Under the pieces are notes generated by a model. That model was given only the letters and a program-made list of their open reading frames with translations, searched no databases and was not told the origin of the DNA. Positions 14,672 through 22,151 of a DNA stretch of 22,305 nucleotides are shown in pieces. The DNA lies in contig DIWP01000013.1 in the NCBI GenBank assembly GCA_002423545.1, forward strand, positions 6,437 to 28,741. The letters are read 5' to 3'. Each line of letters starts with the position of its first letter. Within the stretch, counting starts at the first letter, position 1. A program made the position numbers and the translations under genes. Source of the stretch: Thermoleophilia bacterium UBA6103. GTDB taxonomy: Bacteria; Actinomycetota; Thermoleophilia; UBA2241.

Positions 14672-15202
14672 CTACTCGATCCTGATGCCGAGTCCGTCGA
14701 CGGTGAACAGCGGGTCGAACGGCACGCCGGCGGCGGCGAACGCCTCGGCACCGCCCTGTCGGCGGTCGACGACGCACACGAGCGCACGGACGGAGAGGCC
14801 GTGCTCCCGCAGCCGTTCCACGGCCGACAGCGCGGCGCCGCCGGTGGTCACCACGTCCTCGACGACCACGACGCTCTGTCCGGGATCGGCCCGGCCCTCG
14901 AACGACCGCTTGGTGCCGTAGCCCTTCTCGCCCTTGCGCACGATGATGAACGGCATCCGGGTCTCCAGCGACAGGGCGGTGACGAGCGCCACGGCCCCCA
15001 GCTCGGGACCGGCCAGCAGATCGTACGGCCGGTACGCCGCGACCTTCTCCGCCAGGGCGGCGGCGATGTCCGCCAGCAGCGCCGGCTGCGTCTCGAAGAG
15101 GTACTTGTCGAGGTAGAAGCGGCTGCGCTTGCCCGACCGCAGCACGAAGTCGCCCTCAAGGAGGCTGGCCGCCTTGAGGCGTGCACCCAGATCGTCGGTC
15201 AC
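14672..15202 (-). CDS. pyrE: Orotate phosphoribosyltransferase
   Basis: 176 aa, typical of the short bacterial form. The PRPP-binding signature VVVVEDVVTTGG (111-122) and the flexible catalytic loop KGEKGYGTKR (90-99) are intact. It joins orotate to PRPP to make orotidine 5'-monophosphate in pyrimidine synthesis. GTG at 15202 has GAAAGGTGGG 4 nt upstream. It lies 93 bp downstream of tldE on the same strand and could be cotranscribed. It ends GIRIE then TAG, the second gene here with an amber stop; the frame stays open for 313 more codons, antisense to the lipoprotein gene. The protein is already of normal length, so the TAG is read as a true stop. Confidence 0.93.
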   Translation of the reverse strand: MTDDLGARLKAASLLEGDFVLRSGKRSRFYLDKYLFETQPALLADIAAALAEKVAAYRPYDLLAGPELGAVALVTALSLETRMPFIIVRKGEKGYGTKRSFEGRADPGQSVVVVEDVVTTGGAALSAVERLREHGLSVRALVCVVDRRQGGAEAFAAAGVPFDPLFTVDGLGIRIE

Positions 15203-15295
15203 GGACCCACCTTTCTCATGCTGCGGGCGCCGACCGCGCCACGAGGACGACGTGCCGGCGCCCCGAATGCCGTACTGCGGCGGCCTGGAGGACGC

Positions 15296-16663
15296 TCAGA
15301 TACCGCCGATCGACATCCCCTCGATGGCGACCGAAGGCACGAGCACGCTGCCGCTCGGTACCCAGCGAGCGTCGTCGCCCAGTGCCACGACGCCCTTGAG
15401 CATCGAGAGGATGTCGCTGGAGAGCGTGACTTCACGCAGCGGCTGCGTGAGCCGGCCGTTCTCGATGAGGATGCCGCTGATGCCGACGGAGAACTCGCCC
15501 GACACCGGATTGGCCCCGGAATGCACGCCGACGGCGTCGGTGACCAGCACGCCGCGCTCGATGCCGGCGACGATCTGCGCCACCGGCATCGCCCGACCTT
15601 CGAGCACCAGGTTGGTCGGCCGCACCGACGGCAGGGCCTGATAAGACCCGCGCAGTCCGTTGCCGGTGGAGCTGCGGCCTGCCTTGTGCGCAGTCCGCAC
15701 GTCGTACAGAAAGCCCTGCAGCACACCGGCGGAGATCAGCGGCGTGCGCCGACAGGCCGTGCCTTCGTCGTCGAACGGTGCGCTCGCCAGCCCCTGCGGA
15801 TGCGTACCGTCGTCGAGCAGCGTGACGATCGGCGCCGCCACCGGCGTGCCCTCGAGCCGGGCGAAGAGCGAGCGCCCCTTCTGCACCGCTTCGGCGGTGA
15901 GCGCCGAGCCGAGGACGTTGAGCACCGAGGCCGCCACGTATGGCTCCAGCACGGCCGTCCCCTTGAAGCTGGGGCAGGCGCGGGCGCCGAGCAGACGGCA
16001 GGCCCGCGTGGCCGCCTCGATGCCGCAGGCGGTGGCGTCGAGCCCGGCCGGGTAGCGACCGACATCGTACGCGATGCCGGTCTCCACGGCGTCGTCCTGC
16101 TCGGCGAGGACGTAGAGGAAGAGGTAACAGTCGTCCTCACGGTAGGAGCCACGCACGCCGAGAGAGCTCACCAGCGCCACACCGGCGTCGTCGTCGGCGT
16201 AGATCGTGTCTTCCACGAGCTTGACCCGCGGATCGTGGTCGAGCGCCGCCTGTTCGGCATCCCGCGCCATGCCGATCTTCTCCTCGACGCTCAGGTCGTC
16301 GAGCCGCCGGTCGTACACGTCGACCGCCGGGTAGCCGTCTGCGGGCGCCGCCAGGAGCGCGTGCTCGTCCGGATCTGTGACGGCGGCGTGTGCGAGCGCC
16401 CGGCGCACCAGCTCATCGACCCCGGCAGCGGTGACGTCGGAGGTATACGCATACCCGACGGCGCCGGCCCGCACCACGCGCAACCCGAGACCCTGCCGCA
16501 CGGCCTGGTCGAGCTCCTCCACGTCGCCGCCGAAGACCTTGATGCGACGGCTCACCGAGCGCTGGCCGAACACCTCGGCTTCATCGGCTCCGGTCGCCTG
16601 CGCGACCGCGACGATCCGGTCCAGCTGCTCGACGGCGGTGACATCGAGACGCTCGCCGCTCAT
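15296..16663 (-). CDS. tldE: TldE/PmbA-type subunit of the TldD/TldE metalloprotease
   Basis: 455 aa, with the TldD/PmbA N-terminal domain (about 20-90, including FGGDVEELDQAVRQGLGLRV), the middle domain, and the C-terminal domain with SGEFSVGISGILIENG and the closing LVPSVAIEGMSIGGI. It lacks the HExxxH zinc motif, as expected for the non-catalytic partner. TldD and TldE form a heterodimer that threads and degrades unfolded peptides and matures some ribosomally made peptides such as microcin B17. The ATG at 16663 overlaps the tldD stop as ATGA, so synthesis is coupled. pyrE follows after 93 bp. Target peptides are unknown; no precursor gene is visible nearby. Confidence 0.9.
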   Translation of the reverse strand: MSGERLDVTAVEQLDRIVAVAQATGADEAEVFGQRSVSRRIKVFGGDVEELDQAVRQGLGLRVVRAGAVGYAYTSDVTAAGVDELVRRALAHAAVTDPDEHALLAAPADGYPAVDVYDRRLDDLSVEEKIGMARDAEQAALDHDPRVKLVEDTIYADDDAGVALVSSLGVRGSYREDDCYLFLYVLAEQDDAVETGIAYDVGRYPAGLDATACGIEAATRACRLLGARACPSFKGTAVLEPYVAASVLNVLGSALTAEAVQKGRSLFARLEGTPVAAPIVTLLDDGTHPQGLASAPFDDEGTACRRTPLISAGVLQGFLYDVRTAHKAGRSSTGNGLRGSYQALPSVRPTNLVLEGRAMPVAQIVAGIERGVLVTDAVGVHSGANPVSGEFSVGISGILIENGRLTQPLREVTLSSDILSMLKGVVALGDDARWVPSGSVLVPSVAIEGMSIGGI

Positions 16664-18114
16664 GCCGTGCCCCCGATCGTCATCTCGGCTATCCTCAGGG
16701 TCGGCTGGCCGGTCCCCACCGGTACCGCCTGACCGTCCTTGCCGCACATCCCCGACTTGATGTCCATGTCTGCCGCGATCATGTCGATGCGGTTGAGGAT
16801 GTCGATGCCGCTGCCGATCAGCGTCGCGCCGCGCAACGGCCGCGTGATACGACCGCCTTCGATGAGATAGCCCTCGGCGACGCCGAAGACGAACGCTCCG
16901 CTCGCCGGCTCCACCTGCCCGCCGGCCAGGCTCCTGGCGTAGAACCCGTGCGACGTGGCGGCGATGATCTCGTCAGGCGTGGCTTCGCCGGAATCGATGT
17001 AGGTGGTCGTCATGCGCGGGATCGGCACATGACGGAACGACTGCCGGCGCCCGTTGCCGCTCGGCGAAGCCCCGAGTCGCGCGGCGTGGCGCCGGTCGTA
17101 CAGGTAGCTGCACAGCCGGCCGCCGTCGATCACCTTGGTGCGCCCGGTCGGCACGCCCTCGTCGTCGAACGAGGCAGAGCCCCAGCCGTTCGTCAGCGAC
17201 CCGTCGTCGTAGGCATCGACGATCGGCGCCGCGACCATCTCTCCGAGCTTGCCGGCGTAGATGCTGGCGCCTTTGACGATGGCGTCGGCCTCCAGGCCGT
17301 GGCCACACGCTTCATGGAACAGCACGCCCCCGAACCCGTTCGCCAGCACCACCGGCATCGAGCCGGCCGGAGCGGGGCTCGCGGCGAGCATGGCCAGCGC
17401 CTTCTCGGCCGCGGCGCGCGCGACGCGCTCGGCGGCGCTCTCGTCGAGGAGCTCGAATCCGATGCTCCCACCCAGCGACTCATAGCCGGTCTGGATCACG
17501 TTGTCTCTGTGGGCGACCACGTTCACCATCAGCCGTACCCGCGTACGATCGTCGCGGACGGCATCGCCCTCCGAGTTGACCACCAGGATCCGCTGCCGGC
17601 TCTCACCGTAGCCGACCGTGACCTGGGCGACGTGATCGCCCGCCGCGCGGGCCGCCTCATCGCCGGCTCCCAGCAACGCCCGCTTGCGCTCTATGGCCAC
17701 GCCTTCCGGCGGCACGGCGACGGGGTGACGGCCGGGCTCGCTGCGGACGCCGCCGAGGTCGATCACCGTCCCGGGAGGACCCTGCCCGCAGGCTGCCGCG
17801 ACCGTGTCGGCAGCCCGGATCAGACCCGCCTCCGAGAGCTCGTCGCTGTGTGCGTAATAGGTACGTTCACCGTCGCAGAGCCGCACGCCCACCCCGGACT
17901 CACGGCCGCCACTCACCTGATCGACCTGCCGGTCCTCGCGGCGCATGCCGAGCGTGTCGCGCTCCTCGACGTAGACCTCGGCGAAATCGCCGCCGCGCGC
18001 CAGAGCGCGTCCCAGGGCGCCCTGCAACACTCCGGCATCGATGCCCCCCTGCCACGCGGCGCCGGCACCCGGGACGCCGGCCGCCGGCCTCTCGCGCCGG
18101 TCCTGAACACTCAT
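16660..18114 (-). CDS. tldD: TldD-type metalloprotease subunit
   Basis: 484 aa. The zinc-protease motif HEACGH (267-272) sits in GGVLFHEACGHGLEAD, and the distal Cys C457 in SGMCGKDGQAVPVGTGQP supplies the third expected zinc ligand. The N-terminal 20 residues are Ala/Gly/Pro-rich and non-conserved; the fold begins near 25. Partner of TldE, encoded directly downstream with a 4-nt overlap. The ATG at 18114 also overlaps the stop of the small membrane protein gene as ATGA, with AGGGA 7 nt upstream. The catalytic residues look complete, so an active heterodimer is expected. Confidence 0.93.
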   Translation of the reverse strand: MSVQDRRERPAAGVPGAGAAWQGGIDAGVLQGALGRALARGGDFAEVYVEERDTLGMRREDRQVDQVSGGRESGVGVRLCDGERTYYAHSDELSEAGLIRAADTVAAACGQGPPGTVIDLGGVRSEPGRHPVAVPPEGVAIERKRALLGAGDEAARAAGDHVAQVTVGYGESRQRILVVNSEGDAVRDDRTRVRLMVNVVAHRDNVIQTGYESLGGSIGFELLDESAAERVARAAAEKALAMLAASPAPAGSMPVVLANGFGGVLFHEACGHGLEADAIVKGASIYAGKLGEMVAAPIVDAYDDGSLTNGWGSASFDDEGVPTGRTKVIDGGRLCSYLYDRRHAARLGASPSGNGRRQSFRHVPIPRMTTTYIDSGEATPDEIIAATSHGFYARSLAGGQVEPASGAFVFGVAEGYLIEGGRITRPLRGATLIGSGIDILNRIDMIAADMDIKSGMCGKDGQAVPVGTGQPTLRIAEMTIGGTA

Positions 18115-18356
18115 GAGCGATCCCTGTGGCTCGTCATCGATGACCTCCCGTAGTGCGTCCCCGGCTGCAGCGCCCGGATCACCTCACCGGCAGCGGCGCG
18201 CAGTCCCGGGACCTCCGGCTCGTCGGGACCCAGCGCCAGAAGCATCCCGTCTTCCAGATGCAGCCCCACCCAGGCCCGCGGTCTGCGCGCCAGGCGTCCG
18301 GCGACGAGGACAGCGGCGCCCAGCAGCGTACCGGCGACGATGATCCGCCGTCTCAT
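18111..18356 (-). CDS. Small membrane-anchored protein, unknown
   Basis: 81 aa. The N-terminus (MRRRIIVAGTLLGAAVLVAG) is a basic cap followed by one membrane segment at about 5-20, then a basic RLARRPR stretch and a soluble tail of about 55 residues. It fits exactly between its neighbours: the ATG overlaps the upstream Roadblock-like stop as ATGA, and its TGA overlaps the tldD ATG as ATGA. That packing, more than its sequence, supports it as a real gene. It could anchor the Roadblock-like protein or TldD/TldE at the membrane; that is speculation. I recognise no family. Confidence 0.6.
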   Translation of the reverse strand: MRRRIIVAGTLLGAAVLVAGRLARRPRAWVGLHLEDGMLLALGPDEPEVPGLRAAAGEVIRALQPGTHYGRSSMTSHRDRS

Positions 18357-18736
18357 GTGTCGCCTTCCGCCATCGCCGGCGACGCGCAGAGGCCGACGGC
18401 GGCCCGCCGCAGTTCGTAGGCGAGACGGTCGGGCCGCGAATCACTCCGGCACACGGCGGCCAGCAGACCGTCGCGGCAGCGGACGACGACCAGGCCGCCG
18501 ACCGTGGTCCTGGCCACGACGTGATCGAGTGCCGACGGGGACCGCGTGCGTGCCGCCCGCACGGCATCCTCCCACAGGCGCACGACGGCCGCCCCGGCGT
18601 CCGGCGTCACGGCGCCGCCGGCGACGGCGGTGAGGCGCCCCTGCCGATCGACGAGCGCCACGCACCCGGCAGCCGGCGCCGCAGACAGGATGCGCTCCAT
18701 GTCAACGTCAGACCGCACTGGAGGTGACGCACTCAC
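18353..18736 (-). CDS. Roadblock/LC7-like small protein
   Basis: 127 aa from a GTG at 18736 that has AGGAGG 6 nt upstream; an internal ATG 12 codons later is an alternative. The segment CVALVDRQGRLTAVAGG (25-41) resembles the first strands of Roadblock/LC7 domains, followed by a helix, then LDHVVARTTVGGLVVVRCRDGLLAAVCRS, the paired strands of that fold, and a last helix (RPDRLAYELRRAA). In bacteria such proteins regulate small GTPases or act as dimeric scaffolds. No MglA-like GTPase is in the window. It starts 19 bp after the wHTH gene and overlaps the next gene by ATGA. The fold is inferred from pattern only. Confidence 0.6.
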   Translation of the reverse strand: MSASPPVRSDVDMERILSAAPAAGCVALVDRQGRLTAVAGGAVTPDAGAAVVRLWEDAVRAARTRSPSALDHVVARTTVGGLVVVRCRDGLLAAVCRSDSRPDRLAYELRRAAVGLCASPAMAEGDT

Positions 18737-18755
18737 AAGAGACCTCCTGCTTCCG

Positions 18756-19490
18756 TCACGACGCCCCCCGACACGAGCGACCGCGATCGTCGTCACCGCC
18801 GTGATAGGAGAAGCGGCACTCGTCGCCCCCGCATCCCATCGAGGGTCCGTCCGGCACCAGCTCCGACCCCTCCCCGTCACCGGTGAGCCCGTCGATCATG
18901 CCGCGGAAGAACGCCCGGTGGATGGCGCACGAGAGGTCCGGATGCGTCTCTGCCGCCTCGCGGAAGACGCAGTTCCTCAGCTCGATGTGGAGACCGTCCG
19001 AGTGCCACTCGATGTCCGGGAGAAGCCCCTGTTCCTCGGCGATGTCCTGTACTGCGGCGGCCAGGGCGTGACCGTGCAGGGTCGCCGGCAGGGAACGCTC
19101 GCGGCGATACGCATCGGCGACGCCACGACCGGCCCGCCGACAGACCCGCTGTACCGCGTCGTCATCGGAGCTCTCCGCGAGGATCTCGAGCGCCAGCGCC
19201 GCCAGGAGCTCGTAATGACGAGGGGGGAACGCAAAGGTGGACACGTGCTCGGGAAGCTTGTAGAGCTTGGCCGGCCGGCCGCCGCCGCTCTTCTTGCGCA
19301 GCGCCGTCTCGAGCAGGCCGGCCTGCTCGAGCTTGCTGAGATGCATGCGGGCCACGTTGGGATGCAGACCGGACCGCTCGGCGACCTCGGCCACGGTCAC
19401 GGCGACCGTCGGCTGCTCGGCGATGGCGCGGTAGATGGAGAACCGGGTATCGTCGGCCAACACCGCCGTGAGCAGGTGCTCGCGCTGCAC
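18756..19490 (-). CDS. wHTH regulator with C-terminal cysteine cluster (SufR-like, possible Fe-S sensor)
   Basis: 244 aa. Residues 5-75 form an ArsR/SufR-type winged helix (DDTRFSIYRAI, VAEVAERSGLHPNVARMHLS, then the wing with KKSGGGRPAKLYKL). The C-terminal half has NCVFREAAETHPDLSCAIHR with C174 and C188, and GCGGDECRF with C220 and C225. This spacing resembles SufR-like regulators that bind an iron-sulfur cluster. It leads the operon with the Roadblock-like, membrane, tldD and tldE genes, so it may control them in response to oxygen, iron or redox state. The GTG start has GGAGGTG 4 nt upstream. The promoter candidate is close, leaving a short leader where autoregulation could act. Metal or cluster binding is inferred. 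Confidence 0.8.
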   Translation of the reverse strand: MQREHLLTAVLADDTRFSIYRAIAEQPTVAVTVAEVAERSGLHPNVARMHLSKLEQAGLLETALRKKSGGGRPAKLYKLPEHVSTFAFPPRHYELLAALALEILAESSDDDAVQRVCRRAGRGVADAYRRERSLPATLHGHALAAAVQDIAEEQGLLPDIEWHSDGLHIELRNCVFREAAETHPDLSCAIHRAFFRGMIDGLTGDGEGSELVPDGPSMGCGGDECRFSYHGGDDDRGRSCRGAS

Positions 19491-19524
19491 TCACCACCTC
19501 CGACCGGACTCAAGGGATGCGCCC

Positions 19525-19552
19525 ATGCTACCCCTCGTCAGGCGGGCCGCAA
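19525..19552 (-). promoter_or_regulatory. Promoter candidate for the wHTH-tldDE operon
   Basis: Read on the minus strand, TTGCGG (19552-19547) and TAGCAT (19530-19525) are 16 bp apart. The -10 lies in GGTAGCATGGG, identical to the element before cysS. The leader to the GTG at 19490 is about 28 nt. Confidence 0.45.
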
Positions 19553-19596
19553 ACTCCACGCCGGGCGATCCCGCCATGCATCCCGCACGGTCGCCG

Positions 19597-20010
19597 TCAC
19601 GGTTCGATGATGTAGCGCGAGCCGATCGAGACGCTGCCGCGCAGGGTCGCCTCGACGGCGCAGTAGCGCGTTTCCGAGAGCTCGACGGCGCGCTGCACGC
19701 GGGCCTCGGACAGATCACCGCGCAGACGGTAGACCAGCTCTATCGACTCGACGCGGTGCGGATGGTCGTCGGCCTTGCGGGCGTGGACCTCCACGACGAG
19801 CTCTTCGATCGGCTGTCGCATCTTGCGCAGTATCGCGACCACGTCCATGCCGGTGCACGCACCTGCTGCCATGATGAGCAACTCCGACGGCGAGGGCCCT
19901 GAGCCCGGCGGGTCGGCGCCCCCCGAAAGCTGCACGGTGCCCCTCCCCGAGGTACCTTCGAACAGGAGCCCTTCGCCCTTCCACCGCACCTGCGCCGAGA
20001 TCTCCGACAC
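19597..20010 (-). CDS. OsmC/Ohr-family protein
   Basis: 137 aa with the OsmC order: short N-terminal strands, the PSPSELLIMAAGACTGMD helix with C52, and the second conserved cysteine C117 in ETRYCAVEATL. OsmC and Ohr proteins use the cysteine pair to reduce organic hydroperoxides. The GPSPSELLIMA pattern and short length are closer to the YhfA/general OsmC subgroup than to Ohr. GTG at 20010 has GGAAGGGGGA 4-5 nt upstream. It is divergent from the amidase gene and separated by 106 bp from the wHTH gene, which has its own promoter candidate. Confidence 0.88.
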   Translation of the reverse strand: MSEISAQVRWKGEGLLFEGTSGRGTVQLSGGADPPGSGPSPSELLIMAAGACTGMDVVAILRKMRQPIEELVVEVHARKADDHPHRVESIELVYRLRGDLSEARVQRAVELSETRYCAVEATLRGSVSIGSRYIIEP

Positions 20011-20055
20011 AGCGTCCCCCTTCCGCCTCTCCTGTCATACAGCGCGCACGACGGA

Positions 20056-20064
20056 ACCATAGCA
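20056..20064 (-). promoter_or_regulatory. Extended -10 promoter candidate for the OsmC-like gene
   Basis: TGC-TATGGT on the minus strand (20064-20056) matches the TGn-TATnnT form. The predicted start is near 20049, with a leader of about 39 nt. Confidence 0.35.
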
Positions 20065-20105
20065 GCGCAGCGAGGAAACGGGCGAGCTCTCCCGGCGCCG
20101 GACGT

Positions 20106-20114
20106 TGGTATACT
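20106..20114 (+). promoter_or_regulatory. Extended -10 promoter candidate of the amidase-pylSc operon
   Basis: TGG-TATACT (TATACT at 20109-20114) is an extended -10 with five of six consensus bases and no clear -35. The predicted start is near 20121. That lies downstream of an in-frame ATG at 20116 and upstream of the ATG at 20170, which helps fix the amidase start. It is the only promoter candidate seen ahead of pylSc. Confidence 0.5.
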
Positions 20115-20169
20115 CATGGCCCGCCGGCTCGCCCGGTCGGCATGTTCCGGCACCACAGGGGCATCCCAC

Positions 20170-21261
20170 ATGCGCACACTCGGTCTCGGCGACCGCGGAA
20201 AAGAGGTCTCGGACGTCCAGCAGCGACTGTTCGCCCTGCATTTCGACCTGGGCGGCGAAGGTCTCGACGGCTTTCTCGGGCCGCACACCGTCGCCGCGGT
20301 CAAATCCTTTCAGCAGGACCGTGGACTCCTTGTGGACGGCGTCGTGGGCGCCAACACCTGGCGCGAGCTGGTCGAGGCCGGCTACGGGCTCGGAGAGCGT
20401 CTCCTCTACCTGCGCGTCCCCCACTTCCGCGGTGACGACGTCCTCGCGCTCCAGGTCAAGCTCAACCTGCTCGGCTTCAACGCCGGCCCCGAGCGCGGCA
20501 TCTTCGATCACGGCGTCGACGCGGCCGTCAAGGACTTCCAGCACAACGCGGGGCTGCTGGCCGACGGCGTCGTCGGCGAGAGCACGCTCTGCAAGCTCGA
20601 CGCTCTTCGCAAAGCAGAGACCGGCCGCGAGGGCAAGAAGATCCCCGATCGCGATGCCGGCTTCGTCGCCGTTCGCGAGCTGACCGGACTGACCGTCGTC
20701 GTCGACCCCGGGCACGGCGGTCCCGATCCCGGCTGGGTGGCGTCCGGTGGCTTCAAGGAGAAGGACTACGACCTGCGCCTGGGCCTGCGGCTCGCCGAGT
20801 TGCTGCGGGCCGAGGGGTGCAGGGTCCACATGACCCGCGAGACCGATCAGGCCGTCGACGTGTACGCGCGCGCCGAACTGGCCGATGTGGTCGGCGCCGA
20901 CTACCTCCTGTCGGTGCACGCGGCCGGACACGCCAGCGAGGCGGCCCGCGGAGCGGCCTGTTTCTACTTCAAGCGCGGCCATTACTACTCGGAACGCGGC
21001 CAGAAGCTCACGGAGTACCTCGGCGCCCGCCTCACCGCCGCCGGCCTGACCTGCGCTCCACCGATGGGCCGCAACTACGCGGTGTTGCGCGAACCGCACG
21101 CGGTGGCCGTGGTGATCGAGCCGCTCTTCCTCAGCGATCCTGCCGCGGCGGCAGCAGCCCGGGCGCCGCTGCACGCGGACCAGGCCGCGACCGCCATCGT
21201 CGGCGGTCTGCGCGACTACCTCGGCCGCGTCCCGCTTGGCGATGGATCGGCGGGGCCATGA
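20170..21261 (+). CDS. N-acetylmuramoyl-L-alanine amidase with two peptidoglycan-binding domains (CwlM-like)
   Basis: 363 aa. Two PG_binding_1 repeats (about 5-70 and 85-147; VDGVVGANTW and ADGVVGESTL close the two) precede an Amidase_3 domain (about 174-352). Zinc ligands H182 (VVDPGHGG), E197 (FKEK) and H250 (SVHA) and the catalytic glutamate E317 (VIEPLF) are present. There is no signal peptide, as in mycobacterial CwlM, which works inside the cell as a regulator of peptidoglycan synthesis although it has an amidase fold. The full active-site set leaves real hydrolysis possible. The start is placed at 20170, with AGGGG about 8 nt upstream and downstream of the predicted transcript start. 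The TGA overlaps the pylSc ATG by 4 nt (ATGA), so the two are translated together. Confidence 0.9.
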   Translation: MRTLGLGDRGKEVSDVQQRLFALHFDLGGEGLDGFLGPHTVAAVKSFQQDRGLLVDGVVGANTWRELVEAGYGLGERLLYLRVPHFRGDDVLALQVKLNLLGFNAGPERGIFDHGVDAAVKDFQHNAGLLADGVVGESTLCKLDALRKAETGREGKKIPDRDAGFVAVRELTGLTVVVDPGHGGPDPGWVASGGFKEKDYDLRLGLRLAELLRAEGCRVHMTRETDQAVDVYARAELADVVGADYLLSVHAAGHASEAARGAACFYFKRGHYYSERGQKLTEYLGARLTAAGLTCAPPMGRNYAVLREPHAVAVVIEPLFLSDPAAAAAARAPLHADQAATAIVGGLRDYLGRVPLGDGSAGP

Positions 21262-22142
21262 CCCGGCCGCCCCTTCCCGGTCTCCCGCCGACAGCGCCCG
21301 AGGATCTGCCGCTGCCGTACACCGTCACCCAGCGGCAGCGCCTGCGCGAGCTCGGTGCGTCGCCGACGCAGGCCGAACGCAGCTTCGCGTCTGCCGAGGA
21401 GCGCAACGCCACCTTCAAGCAGCTGGAGCGCGAGCTCACTGCGGATGCCCGCACCCGCCTTGCCGCCCTGCGCGACGACGTCCGCCGGCCGGCGCTGCGC
21501 ATCCTCGAGACGGCGCTCTCAGAGGCGGTCCGCGGCGCCGGCTTCGTCGAGGTGGTCACGCCGCACCTCGTCTCGCGCGACGCGATCCAGCGCATGGGCA
21601 TCCCCGACGACGACCCGCTCACCGAGCAGATCTTCTGGCTGCCCGGCCGGCGCTGCCTGCGCCCTATGCTGGCGCCGAACCTCTACACTGTCATGCGCCG
21701 CCTGGTGCGCACGTGGCGGCGGCCGTTCGGCATCTTCGAGATCGGCAGCTGCTTCCGCCGCGACACCGAAGGCACGCGGCACATCGAGGAGTTCACGATG
21801 CTCAACCTGGTGGAGCTCGGCACGCCGGTCGAGCAGCGCACCGAGCGGCTGCGGGAACTCGCCGGTACCGTGATGACGGCCGCCGGCGTCGAGCGCTGGA
21901 CCCTCGAGCAGGAGGAGTCGGGCGTCTACGGCGACACCCTGGACGTCATGGTCGACGGTGTCGAGGTGTGCTCCACGGCGATGGGCCCGCACCCTCTCGA
22001 CGATGCATGGGGCATCACCGATCCGTGGGTCGGACTGGGCTTCGGCCTCGAACGGCTGCTCATGGTGCGCGACGGCCATGAGAACATCGAGCGCGTGGGA
22101 CGCAGCGTGTCCTATCTCGACGGGTGCCGCCTGCACCTTTGA
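21258..22142 (+). CDS. pylS: Pyrrolysyl-tRNA synthetase catalytic subunit (PylSc type)
   Basis: 294 aa, matching the bacterial catalytic-domain-only form (the Desulfitobacterium protein is about 288) with a Pro-rich N-terminal tail of about 20. Class II motifs are complete: motif 2 IFEIGSCFRRDTEG with HIEEFTMLN (159-183), and motif 3 GFGLERLL (261-268). The signature CLRPMLAPNLY (133-143) is near-diagnostic. Pocket residues, numbered from M. mazei, map to A139 (302), L142 (305), Y143 (306), M146 (309), N183 (346), V185 (348), Y224 (384) and W257 (417). The Asn, Tyr and Trp that hold pyrrolysine are conserved, so pyrrolysine rather than phenylalanine is the expected substrate. It joins pyrrolysine to tRNA-Pyl, which reads UAG. 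The separate PylSn domain, tRNA-Pyl and pylBCD are not in the window. The start is fixed by the ATGA overlap with the amidase gene. TGA stop. Confidence 0.95.
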   Translation: MTRPPLPGLPPTAPEDLPLPYTVTQRQRLRELGASPTQAERSFASAEERNATFKQLERELTADARTRLAALRDDVRRPALRILETALSEAVRGAGFVEVVTPHLVSRDAIQRMGIPDDDPLTEQIFWLPGRRCLRPMLAPNLYTVMRRLVRTWRRPFGIFEIGSCFRRDTEGTRHIEEFTMLNLVELGTPVEQRTERLRELAGTVMTAAGVERWTLEQEESGVYGDTLDVMVDGVEVCSTAMGPHPLDDAWGITDPWVGLGFGLERLLMVRDGHENIERVGRSVSYLDGCRLHL

Positions 22143-22151
22143 TGCGGGCGG

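Noticed and set aside
20116..20169. Upstream ATG at 20116 as the amidase start, with an N-terminal MARRLARSACSG extension resembling a signal peptide.
   Set aside because: It lies 2 bp after the TATACT element and before the predicted transcript start, and it lacks a hydrophobic core; ATG at 20170 has a ribosome site and starts the domain.
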